Notes: generated from the letters alone by a model not told the origin. DNA of 19,118 bases from Cylindrotheca closterium (GCA_933822405.4 CAKOGP040001773.1:1-19118), one strand, 5' to 3'; shown: positions 9,872 through 18,332, numbered from the stretch's first letter. Translations and numbers: made by a program.

Positions 9872-9944
9872 GCTCCAGCAGAAGGGAATCGAACCCGCGA
9901 CTACAGTGATCAGACTGGTTGTGTTACCACTGGGTCTGTCCGTT
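9872..9944 (-). other. Degenerate tRNA-like sequence (tRNA pseudogene or SINE-type promoter)
   Basis: On the minus strand an A-box-like GACCCAGTGGTA (9936-9925) is followed 30 bases on by a strong B box GGTTCGATTCC (9895-9885), the spacing expected in a tRNA gene. The acceptor and T stems pair only partly, and the anticodon arm keeps four pairs with a six-base loop, so the anticodon cannot be assigned. It is probably a decayed tRNA or a Pol III promoter from a SINE, not a working tRNA gene. Confidence 0.45.
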
Positions 9945-10000
9945 GACGAATTTTTTGCGAAAATGGTAATATATAAATTTTTTTTAATTTGGAAAATATG

Positions 10001-10081
10001 TGCGCGCCATTTCAAGTTCTGCACCAGTGCGCGCCATTTCAAGTTCTGCACCGGTGCGCGCCATTTCAAGTTCTGCACCCT
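10001..10081. repeat. Three tandem copies of a 27-bp unit
   Basis: Units at 10001-10027, 10028-10054 and 10055-10081 share TGCGCGCCATTTCAAG followed by TTCTGCACC; only the last two bases of each unit differ. Related GCGCCA motifs follow at about 10087 and 10162. The array sits 230 bp upstream of the two-exon gene. Palindromic GCGCGC cores could bind a transcription factor or the transposase. Confidence 0.95.
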
Positions 10082-10309
10082 TTGGAGCGCCAAAAAAAAC
10101 CGAACAATGGTGCATCTTGTGTGGACCTTGTACAGTACAGTACCATACCTGCGGTCAGGTGCGCCATAATAAAATAGCACACACTTGTGTAGAGCCAGTA
10201 CAGTCAATTGGCAGGCGACATGAACCCATATCCGTTGGGAAGAATGAGGGACACGTAGCTGGAAGGCCACTCTGAAATTGGCGGCAAATGCCAGCATCTC
10301 ATCCAACAA

Positions 10310-11375
10310 ATGAATGCATCTCCCAAATGTTTTCATAATTTGAGAAATATGACAAACGAAGACACAAGTTTGGCAGCAGTAACCGGAGCCGATCCTCCTC
10401 AAAATCGACGAGTTGTTGCTGTGAGGCAGCAGGATGAAGCCCTTCAATGGACCTTAAAATATGAGGTTTGGGATTCAACATGTAAACGACTTGTTACTAA
10501 ATCTTTGTTTCTATACCAGCCGATCATTACCAATCCTCAACAACTCAATGCATATGAGAGGATTTTCAGCGAGCTTAGGCGTAGGATGGGTAAGAATGTT
10601 CCAGAGGATGTTTTCATTGGGTGGTGGCAAGAGAGTGGGAGGAAGGTGTACAGTAGAGCCTTGAACCAGAAACGTCAAACATTAAGCAACAACATAAAGT
10701 TGACAGTGATGAGTAAGTGACATGTTGTGGTTGAGCAAAAGATTTTGTTGTTGCTGACTGAGCTGATCTCTAATACTACTATTCAAACTTGTAGAGAAGC
10801 TCAAGGTGTGGAAGGCAGGGGGGTTCCAGGAAGGTGGAGGCCCACCAAACCCAAGGGATCTGTTCAGAAGCAATATCGCTGATGGGAAAACTGTCATCAC
10901 AGGTTTACGGGAGAATGGTGATGCCTACATTTCATTCTTGCGGGATTTTGGCAAGACTGTTTATGGGAAAAAATTTGATAAACTCTCGAAGACAAGGGCT
11001 TTGAACAAATTCTTCCCAGGTGTCTTGGAGGCATTCTTATTGATTGCGTATGAAAATGGATATGCAAGGTGGAAACAAGAGGTGCTAAAGGGTCCGGAAG
11101 AGGAGAACACCGTCCCATTCAAATTCACAAGTAGTGCCAAAGGGTCAAGATGTCATGAGGGCTGGGGTCGTCCTGCAACACAGCTCTATACTACACTCTA
11201 CGAGACAATTGGGAGGCAAAGGATCCGTTCTGGTCTCGGTTCCGAATTTGATAGGAGATTCATGATTAGTGGGCAGGTAGAGGTGGTGCTGAGCAATGGC
11301 AGAGATGCGGTTCCAGACGATTGGGGAAACTTTGAATTGTTTAATGCTGATGGTGAAGAATCAATAGGAGTCTAA
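10310..11375 (+). CDS. Two-exon protein of unknown function, 327 aa (possible element companion gene)
   Basis: Exon 1 (10310-10712) and exon 2 (10795-11375) join in frame across an 82-bp intron with donor GTAAGT and acceptor TTGTAG. The join reads LTVMKKLKVWKAGG. The start at 10310 is the first ATG of the frame; an ATG at 10349 has a better context (A at -3) and would give 314 aa. The protein is helical and mildly basic, with no signal peptide or membrane segment. The CKRLVTKSLF and FIGWWQESGRKVYSRALNQ segments and the later FFPGVLEAFLLIAYENGYARW segment resemble, from memory, uncharacterised proteins that accompany DDE transposases in algae. I cannot name a domain. It is divergent from the dioxygenase-like gene across a repeat-rich promoter region, so it may be a third gene of the same element or belong to another. 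Confidence 0.7.
10713..10794 (+). other. Intron of the two-exon gene (82 bp)
   Basis: The donor is GTAAGT and the acceptor is CTTGTAG. Exon 1 contributes one base and exon 2 two bases to a Lys codon, and the downstream frame is open for 190 codons without an ATG at its natural beginning, which implies an upstream exon. Its size matches the 83-bp intron of the neighbouring gene. Confidence 0.8.
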
Positions 11376-11378
11376 TTG

Positions 11379-12155
11379 AGAGAGTGAAAATAGTTCTTTC
11401 GTATACTAGCACCATGAGTACAATTACTTTTCCAATTTACTTACCATACAAAATGTATATTTTCAAACACCTACTTGGAGAACTTGTTTCTTGGAGCTTA
11501 GTCTTACAATGGAAGGCAGTGTTTACAAGTTGAAGTTATTTCCTACCTGTGCCAATGGTTGGAAAGCATTCAAAACAAGAATAAAATTCCATAGTAGTAT
11601 GGGGTCTGATGATACAAAGAATTTCAGAAACAGCTTTTGGGAAACAAGTGTTGCAATACATGGCAACATAGGAATTCTATTTGTCTCAAAATAAAACCGT
11701 GTGGAAAAACTTTAATTGAAATCTTGACATCAACGTCTGAATTTGTTCTCTGAATTTTGTAGTCACAATGATGACAGAAAATAGAGATTGAAATTTCACC
11801 GTCAAAGTCTAAATTTGTTTTCTGAATGTTGAGATTACATTCAAATGTGAAATCTGAGCTAAAACTATGACATTTGAAAGGACAATGCAACCCTTGCATA
11901 ATCCAGTTGCAAGCTCTGCCTGCAAACTCCCCCCGTTTGAAGGTAGCCAGCAAATTCATGCAAAACACTAGAGCTGCTTTAAAATAAATTGAAGGAATTT
12001 TTGCATACCGTTTTGGTCTCTCTGATGCAGTTGGGAAAGAAGACAGAAACAAAGATGCACAGGGACATCGACCAAAAGATCTATATATATAATATATATT
12101 GCTCTATCGTGTATCGACCAATAGTTTTATTCGTGATGGTTTGCCGTCCAATACT
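11379..12155. other. Intergenic, no convincing gene
   Basis: The open frames here (for example at 11491-11694 plus and 11624-12052 minus) lack coding character, and the second runs through a repeat. The region holds an imperfect 73-bp dimer (11714-11859) and an AT dinucleotide stretch at about 12079-12100. The segmental duplication shared with 16690-17627 starts near 12115. Confidence 0.55.
11714..11859. repeat. Imperfect tandem dimer, period about 73 bp
   Basis: ATTGAAAT at 11714 and 11787 begins two diverged units; both go on with a TCAA-GTCT motif, then AATTTGTT and CTCTGAAT or TTCTGAAT. Divergence is substantial, so it is old. Confidence 0.6.
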
Positions 12156-13126
12156 TCACGCGGCTGGGGCATTCTTCATTGTCAGAGGTATGTTGGCAAC
12201 AAACCCCTCTACATGTCGTAGTCGCATGTCACATCCTTGATCCACAAAGAAAATCAAAAGAGACATTAGATACTCGAAACATTGGTTCGCGGTCGACACA
12301 TTTCCAATCTCCCGTTCGATCACAGCAATGTTGTTGATGAGAGCGAACTGAAACAATAGATTATGTTCTAAATCACATGATTCGTATGCCAGCTCGTACA
12401 ATTGCTTCGCTCTCATCAACAGGCGCATTCGACTGCGATGGCAATCGTTTTGCTCTCCCAATACATGATGAGCGAGGGCGGCATTGAAGACCAAAATGGC
12501 GGTAAGGATCGTTGAGTCGATCCCTTCTTCTGTGGTCCGAATGATGATGGCTTGGTCGTAGATGAAAGTGTGGTTGCTCGTTGCAGCGGCAGATTGATGC
12601 TCAGCAGTATAGAGAACAAGCATGCACTCATCCAAACATCCACTGCTTTGATCGTTTGCAGTTCCTCCTTGAGCAAGAAGTGTTCGATTGCAGCTCAATG
12701 CAAGTATGGACGACTCGAGAGCCCTGGAGAAGTCGTTTCTTTGTAGGAATGTAACTGTAGCATTGTTTTGCTCAATCAACGTCTTGCTGTTGAGAGTCAT
12801 AATGTTCAAATGGCCTCTTACAAAATTGTGAAAGAAAAAAAACATGTTCTTACAAGTTTTTTCTCCTGCTGGCGCCGCTCCTTCGCTTTCCCCATCCAAC
12901 GAATATCATCGATAGTCTCTCGTTTCTGATCAATGAACTTTCAATCCGTTTATTTGAAAAAAAATCATATGGTAAAAGTGCTAACCGGTAGTCAACTCGA
13001 ATGTTGGAGAACAAGGGCATTTTTGTTGGAGAGATCAAATATTGCAATTTTTGGCACACATTGGCGCTTATTGCACTTAATTAAAGAACACGTGTCGCCG
13101 TTCGGTCTCCGTGTGCTCACGATAGC
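12115..13126. repeat. Segmental duplication, left copy (pairs with 16690-17627)
   Basis: Homology with 16690-17627 covers the 3' flank, the TPR-like gene, and about 300 bp upstream. Shared landmarks are GATGGTTTGCCGT before the stop codon, CTGCTGGCGCCGCTCC, AACGAATATCATCGAT, AACCGGTAGTCAACT and TCTCCGTGTGC. The two copies are in the same orientation about 4.6 kb apart. Confidence 0.85.
12156..12800 (-). CDS. TPR-like diatom family protein, copy A (214 aa)
   Basis: Reading starts at ATG 12800, not at the longer upstream frame beginning at 12899. This gives exactly 214 aa, the same as copy C, and aligns MTLNSKTLIEQNN with MTMAISEMLIEQNN. Three helical-repeat-like segments are visible: the N-terminal block NNATVTFLQRNDFSRALES, a middle block with FNAALAHH and RAKQLYELAYESCDLE, and a later block with FALINNIAVIE and GNVSTANQCFEYLMSLL. 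The conserved end is NAPAA. TPR proteins are usually protein-binding scaffolds; no catalytic motif is visible. It belongs to a same-strand cluster of four copies and is nearly identical over most of its length to copy D. The in-frame sequence upstream of the ATG has low-complexity FFFF and is probably 5' UTR. Confidence 0.78.
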   Translation of the reverse strand: MTLNSKTLIEQNNATVTFLQRNDFSRALESSILALSCNRTLLAQGGTANDQSSGCLDECMLVLYTAEHQSAAATSNHTFIYDQAIIIRTTEEGIDSTILTAILVFNAALAHHVLGEQNDCHRSRMRLLMRAKQLYELAYESCDLEHNLLFQFALINNIAVIEREIGNVSTANQCFEYLMSLLIFFVDQGCDMRLRHVEGFVANIPLTMKNAPAA

Positions 13127-13633
13127 ACTCCAAGAGATCAGGCAGTAGGCGGTTCTACCTGCCGGTATTCAGCATACCGAACGCGCTGCTATTGGTAGGG
13201 AGCACTTCTTTCCAACGAATTCGTGAAAATATCCCTTTCCCGGTCTCGTTTGTAGAAAGGTGGACTTGTAAGCATACCATAGGCGCCACTTATGTGCCGC
13301 GGCAGCATTATCATGGATACGAAAGTATGGTACCGGTACACGTGTACCAGGTACACGTGTACCTGGAACAAATCCCGAAAAAATGCAATGTGGGCGACAT
13401 TGATAATCGAGGATAAAACATGATATTGGAAATGGAGAAGCAAGTGCATTGGAGATGCTGGTGATTTAATGGAAGAGCAACATAATACTTGTTGGAGTCA
13501 GCCCTGGCATTGATCTCACAAAATCAATGATGTGAAGCAACAATGGATCTCGCATAAGATATATAGTTTCATCAAATACACGAAGTCTTGAATATTAATT
13601 AGAGTATTGTTGAAGAAGAGGAGAACAGTTTCT
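12801..13633. other. Intergenic region upstream of copy A
   Basis: The first 300 bp belong to the segmental duplication. Beyond it lies a 20-bp palindrome region at 13329-13366. No gene is supported; short frames on both strands here have no family resemblance. Confidence 0.5.
13329..13366. repeat. Two 14-bp GGTACACGTGTACC palindromes in tandem
   Basis: The palindromes lie at 13335-13348 and 13350-13363, period 15. The second extends to a 20-bp perfect palindrome at 13347-13366. Each contains a CACGTG E-box core. A GGTACC precedes the first. GGTACCGGT recurs at 15601 and about 15826. Confidence 0.9.
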
Positions 13634-14234
13634 ACGCGGCGTGGGATGGGCATTCTTGATAGTCAGAAGCCCCCTCGACATCCTTGTTGATCCACAAAGA
13701 AATCAGCAAAGATATTGGATACACTTTACCAATGTCTCGTTCGATCACAGCAATGTTGTTGATGAGAGCAAATTGAAAACAACAAATTTTGTTTGATCGC
13801 ATTGAATATTATCAAAGATGCCTGTGCGGAAAAGAGACACTGAGCTCGACTTCATTTACTCCGAACAAGTTCGAATTTGAAAAGCCGCTTTGGTTATGCC
13901 GTCATATGGTTGAAATGAATGCAAACAGGACCTTCTGGCACTTGACCATAGTGAGTGCCGCTGTTGCACCGCCAACGCGAAAACATTGAAAACTCCTTTC
14001 AGGCTCATGCCGCAAACGCAAAAACATTGAAAACTGCAAATCATCGCCGTTCATGTTCATGGGGTTATACTGCTGCCAAACGTAGACGATTGCAGTTCTT
14101 CCTTGAGCAAGAAGTGTTCAATAGCAGCTCAATGCAAGTATGGACGACTCGAGAGCCCTGGAGAAGTCGTTTCTTTGTAGGAATGTTACTGTAGCATTGT
14201 TTTGCTCAATCAACGTCTTGCTGTTGACAGTCAT
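13634..14234 (-). pseudogene. TPR-like family, copy B, interior replaced by a 296-bp repeat
   Basis: The 5' part (14234-14090) matches copy A 12800-12656, including the region of the ATG at 14234. The 3' part (about 13793-13634) matches the C-terminal half of copy A but with several internal losses. In between, 287 bp of the gene (equivalent to 12369-12655 of copy A) is missing, and an unrelated 296-bp sequence occupies the place. No frame reads through, so it cannot make the family protein. Confidence 0.85.
13794..14089. repeat. 296-bp dispersed repeat, copy 1 (inside pseudogene B)
   Basis: It starts at TGATCGCATTG and ends at CCAAACGT-GACGA. It is about 93% like 15978-16264 by eye. An internal direct repeat containing AACGC-AAAACATTGAAAACT occurs twice about 45-50 bp apart. 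No terminal inverted repeats, poly-A tail or tRNA-like promoter is visible, so its class is unknown. Overlapping short frames on both strands are not supported as genes. Confidence 0.88.
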
Positions 14235-14750
14235 AATTGGCAAGATGCAATATAGGAAGGGTATCATTTCCCCTTGGGATCATATTCCCTAATGCGATCC
14301 AGTTTCTGATCATGGAACTAGACGGTACTTACACGGTAGATGTGACGCGGGATCAAAGAATTGCGAAGTTTCCAAACGTGATTGTTATTTAGGGCATGGT
14401 CGTGGATCACATCTTTTGTGAAAAGGAGCCTGCGGGGTTTGCGACCAGAATTTCACACGGTCAATCAATGATCCCAGGGACCCTTTTCACACTCAATTTC
14501 GGTTCCATTGAACTTCCGTGCCGGTACAATGTCCGCTGTGTGCGTGGTATTTCCAGGATCTTTGTGCGTACAATGATTAGCACGGCAAATGCAAAGCAAA
14601 AATTGAACTTTAACTCAATGCTAACTAACACTCTGAAGTGCCGCCCGCAACAAGAAACTCGGAGGAAGTAAATATGTATTTGCTCTAGTGTTACTTATTG
14701 ATTCAGCATTGCATTTCTCTTTCTTTCGCTCTGGCTTGTAGCCACAGGCG
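14235..14750. other. Intergenic region between copies B and C
   Basis: No gene is supported. Parts of 14285-14395 (TTTCTGATCA, CGCGGGATCAAA, GAAGTTTCCAAACG) recur around 17700-17865, so upstream sequence of a family copy was also duplicated. Confidence 0.5.
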
Positions 14751-15395
14751 TCACGCAGCGGGGGCGTTCTTGATAGCAAGAGGTACATTAGCAACAAAAC
14801 CCTTGACATGCTGTAGTTGAATTTCATATCCTTGATCCACAAAGACAATCAGAAGAGACATTAGATATTCAAAACATTGGTTTGCAGTAGACACATTTCC
14901 AATGTCTTGTTCGATCACCGCAATGTTGTTGATGAGAGCGAACTGGAACAACAGATTTTGTTCCAGATCACATGATTCGTATGCGATCTCGTACAAATTT
15001 TTCGCTCTCCGCAACAGACGCATACGAGTGTCAGGATGACAAAAACTGCGTTCTGCCATCTCATGATGCGCAAGGGCGGCATTGAAAATGAGAATAGTTA
15101 TCAACATTGTAGAGTCAATCTCTATTGTGGTGGGAATGATCACAGCGTGTTCGTAGATGAAAGTACCGCTCGCTGCATTGACAGATTCGTTGTCAGTAGC
15201 AGAGAAAAGCATGAACTCATCCAAGATTCCACCTCTTGTTTGATATGTGCTGATTTGCTGTTCATCGTATATTCGACTGCTGTTGGTCAATGCAAGTATG
15301 GACGATTCGAGAGCGCTAGAAGCATCTTTTGCTTGTAGGAATGCAACTGTAGCATTGTTTTGTTCAATGAGCATTTCACTGATAGCCATTGTCAT
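14751..15395 (-). CDS. TPR-like diatom family protein, copy C (214 aa)
   Basis: Full-length frame from ATG 15395, the same length as copy A but more diverged (for example LNEQ-type changes around SALESSILALTNSSRIYDE). It keeps the three helical repeat blocks: MLIEQNNATVAFLQ, FNAALAHHEMAERSF with RAKNLYEIAYESCDLEQ, and FALINNIAVIEQDIGNVST. It ends in NAPAA. No premature stop or frameshift is present, which suggests it is functional. A TATA-like element on the minus strand lies about 100 bp upstream. Function is unknown beyond likely protein binding. Confidence 0.8.
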   Translation of the reverse strand: MTMAISEMLIEQNNATVAFLQAKDASSALESSILALTNSSRIYDEQQISTYQTRGGILDEFMLFSATDNESVNAASGTFIYEHAVIIPTTIEIDSTMLITILIFNAALAHHEMAERSFCHPDTRMRLLRRAKNLYEIAYESCDLEQNLLFQFALINNIAVIEQDIGNVSTANQCFEYLMSLLIVFVDQGYEIQLQHVKGFVANVPLAIKNAPAA

Positions 15396-15490
15396 GTGAA
15401 AAATAGATTCTTCGGAAATTATGGTGGAATTCAGCGGCAGTATATTTTCTCGGATTGGCGGTTTCGCTCACAATGATGAGCCCGACGCGT

Positions 15491-15504
15491 TTATTTTATA
15501 TATA
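15491..15504 (-). promoter_or_regulatory. Candidate TATA box for copy C
   Basis: On the minus strand the sequence reads TATATATAAAATAA, about 100 bp before the ATG at 15395. Sequence resemblance only. Confidence 0.3.
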
Positions 15505-15977
15505 CGAGATATGAGAACACGCTTCTTTGACAATAATCGGACACGTCGATTTAAATAGGTTCGGCTACTATCTTGATCAGAAGTCTGCTCACTACTACTA
15601 GGTACCGGTGGAAGAGGATCAAACGCTTTTCAAACAGTTTGATTGTTGAGCTCGAATGCATGGATTGTTCGAATTGAGTCGCGAGAGAAAAAAAACGGTG
15701 AATTATCAATGTGAATGTTCAAATGTGTTTGCACTTCATCTCGAGCCATTCTTTGCAACCCTCCGGGAATCCGATATTTCGCGACTTTTTGAAAAACTTC
15801 ATACAGTGACGACCACCCCTTCGTGGTACCGGTAACCTGTCTTCTTTCTTTCGGTAGCCTCTAACACGGCACCAGGTACGATCCGTACGTCTCTACTGTA
15901 GCCTTGAATATATTTTTTACATACAGTATGTTAATGTTTATTCTACGCTACAGGTACTATGAGAGGTGAGTCTGTCA

Positions 15978-16264
15978 TGATCGCATTGCATAATATCAAA
16001 GATGCCTGTGCGGAAAAGAGACACTGAGCTCGACTTCATTTACTCCGAACAGGTTCGAATTTGAAGAGCCGCTTTGATTGTGCCGTCATATGGTTGAAAT
16101 GAATGCAAACAGGACCTTCTGGCACTTGACCATAGTGCCGTTGCACCGCCAACGCGAAAACATTGAAAACTCCTTTCAGGCTCATGCCGCCAACGCGAAA
16201 ACATTGAAAACTGCGAATCATCGCCGTTGAGGCTCATGGGGTTACTGCTGCCAAACGTACACGA
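15978..16264. repeat. 296-bp dispersed repeat, copy 2 (intergenic)
   Basis: Matches 13794-14089 from TGATCGCATTG to CCAAACGTACACGA, 287 bp here with small indels. In this location it is not flanked by TPR-like gene sequence, so it is a unit separate from that family. The internal GCCAACGCGAAAACATTG direct repeat is exact here. Confidence 0.88.
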
Positions 16265-16482
16265 AATATCGATACGAGGAGTGCCCAAGCGTTACAGTGT
16301 GTAGTATATTGTGCTGAAACGAAGCGTAATACGTGGCTAACTCGTTTCATTCTTTTTATTTTATTGAAAGATATATTTTTACCGTAAGCTATTTTTTATT
16401 TTAATATTATAATACTCGCGAGTTATTTTTTTTAATAAGTACGAAATTCGAAAGGCAACTAAATACACCAATTTATTCTAGG

Positions 16483-16570
16483 AGCATGCGTCGCCGCTCC
16501 AGATTGTGTTGAAGAATTTCAAGAGCTCGTGCAGTTTCCCTCCATTCGATTCCTCGTTCGTGTGCATTTC
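16483..16570 (-). pseudogene. Possible short coding remnant (very uncertain)
   Basis: On the minus strand a frame about 30 codons long ends at a TAA near 16483 with helical, Arg/Glu/Leu-rich content (for example RALEILQHNLERRRMLLE). An in-frame stop lies just upstream and no start is evident. It may be the tail of a decayed gene, but chance cannot be excluded. Confidence 0.2.
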
Positions 16571-16689
16571 AAAGAATGCCACACTCATTGCTCACTCTAC
16601 AGTTCCAATGAATGAATGAAAATTTCTCATTTCAACTATCAAGTATGGCTCGCGAGGGGGGCGCAGATGCACAGTACTAAATATGTATC

Positions 16690-17627
16690 GAACTAGGTAG
16701 TTTTAATCTTGATGGTTTGCCGTGCAAGATGTCACGCGGCTGGGGCATTCTTCATTATCAGAGGTATATTGGCAACAAACCCCTCGACATGTCGTAGTCG
16801 GATGTCACGTCCTTGATCCACAAAGAAAAGCACAAGTGACATTAGATACTCGAAACGTTGGTTCGCGGTAGACACATTTCCAGTGTCCTGTTCGATCACA
16901 GCAATGTTGTTGATGAGAGCGAACTGAAACAACAGATTATGTTCCAAATCACATGATTCGTATGCCAGCTCGTACAATTGCTTCGCTCTCATCAACAGAC
17001 GCATTCGAGTGCGATTGCAATCGTTTTGCTCTCCCAATACATGATGAGCAAGGGCGGCATTGAAGACCAAAATGGCGGTAAGGATCGTTGAGTCGATCCC
17101 TTCTTCTGTGGTCCGAATGATGATGTCTTGGTCGTAGATGAAAGTGTGGTTGCTCGTTGCAGCGGCAGATTGATGCTCAGCTGTAGAGAGAACAAGCATG
17201 CACTCATCCAAACATCCACTGCTTTGATCGTTTGCAGTTCCTCCTTGAGCAAGAAGTGTTCGATTGCAGCTCAATCAACGTCTTGCTTTGAGAGTCATCA
17301 GAATGTTCGAATGGCCTCTTACAAAACTGTGAAAGAAAAAAGCATCTATCTCTACTCGTTTTTCTTCTGCTGGCGCCGCTCCCTCCTCTTTCTCCATCTG
17401 CAAACGAATATCATCGATCAGCATATAGTCTCTCTATTCTGATCAATGAACCTTCATCCGTTTATTTCATAATATATAATGCTATTAATAACCGGTAGTC
17501 AACTGCGAATGCTGGAGAACAAGTGCATTTGTGTTGGAGAGATCAGATATCGCAGTTTTAGGAACATATTAGCGCTTGCACTTAAAGAACCGGTTTCGCC
17601 GTTCGATCTCCGTGTGCGCTGGATAGC
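16690..17627. repeat. Segmental duplication, right copy (pairs with 12115-13126)
   Basis: Carries TPR-like copy D with its flanks in the same orientation as copy A. Small indels outside the gene are frequent, while the coding part is nearly identical, apart from the 5' deletion in copy D. Confidence 0.85.
16732..17298 (-). pseudogene. TPR-like family, copy D, start region deleted
   Basis: The ancestral ATG is at 17298. After MTLKARR an in-frame TGA occurs at 17277-17275. Compared with copy A, one base is missing in the AACAGC region, and 77 bp is missing between two ATTGAGC direct repeats. The losses add to 78 bp, so the rest of the protein (from SCNRTLLAQ to NAPAA) is back in the original frame. 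No ATG is available near the new 5' end, so the product would lose the first helical repeat or not be made. The remaining 180 codons are open and close to copy A, so the damage is recent. Confidence 0.8.
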
Positions 17628-18332
17628 TGAATGTTTTGGTGGCAATGCCGTAGAGAGGAATACCGAGTTCGCTTTTGAATAGTATTCCGTGTGGTGCGAT
17701 TCGGTTTCTGATCACTTAAGGCGGGTTCAAAAAAGTTTCCAAACGTTATTATCCCCACCGGATTTTAGCTCGTGAATGGAGAATTTAGTGTATTTTTAAA
17801 AAATTAAAGTACGCGGGATCAAAAAATGGGAAGTTTTCAAAGGTTATTTTTTATTTTAAGGTACACAGGGTAGTCTGCAAATGGTGGGTATGGCAGGACC
17901 CCCCGCAACTCGTCTATCGACCGACCGTTTCCGAATTTCACATCTCCGACTTCTTTGACTACTAAATGGTTTTCAATACACCCCTGGGCCGGGGCATTGT
18001 TGTAGCAAAATATTGTTTTTGATCGGTTTCGTGTTGCAGTGACGTGTTTCGATTTCTTTGATCGGTTTCAAAATCGTTTGATCGGTTTCGTGTCGCAGTG
18101 ACTTGTTTCGATTTCTTTGATCGGTTTCAAAATCATTTGATCGGTTTTGTGTCGCAGTGACTTGTTTCGATTTCTTTGATCGGTTTCGCTTGATCTGTTT
18201 CGATTTCTTTGATCGGTTTCGAAATTTCGTGACATCATTTTTAATTTTAAAAACTGCGACGTACGATAGCCACATCATACTCGGATGGAGCCTTACGAGT
18301 CTCCGCATATTATCATCAAATCAGTCTCTTTC
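17299..18332. other. Region between copy D and the transposase relic
   Basis: The first part is the duplicated upstream flank of copy D. The stretch 17690-17865 resembles 14285-14395. The 59-bp minisatellite occupies 18021-18230. A 111-residue minus-strand frame through the minisatellite is a repeat artefact. No gene is supported. Confidence 0.5.
18021..18230. repeat. Minisatellite, period 59 bp
   Basis: Full units at 18021-18079 and 18080-18138 and a partial third from 18139 share GATCGGTTTC, GCAGTGAC and TGTTTCGATTTCTTT blocks. Shorter sub-repeats built on GATCGGTTTC and TTTCGATTTCTTT follow to about 18230. The period is not a multiple of three. Confidence 0.93.

Larger units (their letters stand above)
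9620..10309. other. Divergent intergenic region with palindrome, tRNA-like sequence and tandem repeats
   Basis: It lies between the start of the minus-strand dioxygenase-like gene (9619) and the start of the plus-strand two-exon gene (10310). It contains a 56-bp perfect palindrome, a tRNA-like stretch and a 3 x 27-bp array, each listed separately. Open frames crossing it come from the repeat period being a multiple of three and are not genes. The shared position suggests promoters facing both ways. Confidence 0.6.
15396..16731. other. Long intergenic region between copies C and D
   Basis: It holds a TATA-like site (15491-15504), GGTACCGGT motifs at 15601 and about 15826, the second copy of the 296-bp repeat (15978-16264), a strongly AT-rich stretch around 16355-16440 and a possible short coding remnant near 16483-16570. 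Nothing else is recognisable. Confidence 0.5.

Noticed and set aside
10001..10081. CRISPR array
   Set aside because: The units are directly adjacent with no spacers, there are only three, and the genome is eukaryotic.
9816..10275. Open frames crossing the palindrome and the 27-bp repeats (117, 62 and 91 residues)
   Set aside because: A 27-bp period keeps all frames free of stops; the translations are repeat artefacts and overlap the tRNA-like sequence.
11491..11694. 67-residue plus-strand frame after the two-exon gene
   Set aside because: Short, unsupported by homology or repeats, and in a region of low coding character.
12801..12899. N-terminal extension of copy A starting at 12899
   Set aside because: Copy C has no such extension and aligns from ATG 12800 at identical length; the extension is low complexity and is not kept in copy D.
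13856..16288. Short minus-strand frames over the 296-bp repeat (62-82 residues)
   Set aside because: The frames differ between the two copies because of indels, so there is no sign of selection on a protein.
17973..18308. Basic, repetitive 111-residue minus-strand frame
   Set aside because: It is the translation of the 59-bp minisatellite; the period is not a multiple of three and no start context or homology is seen.
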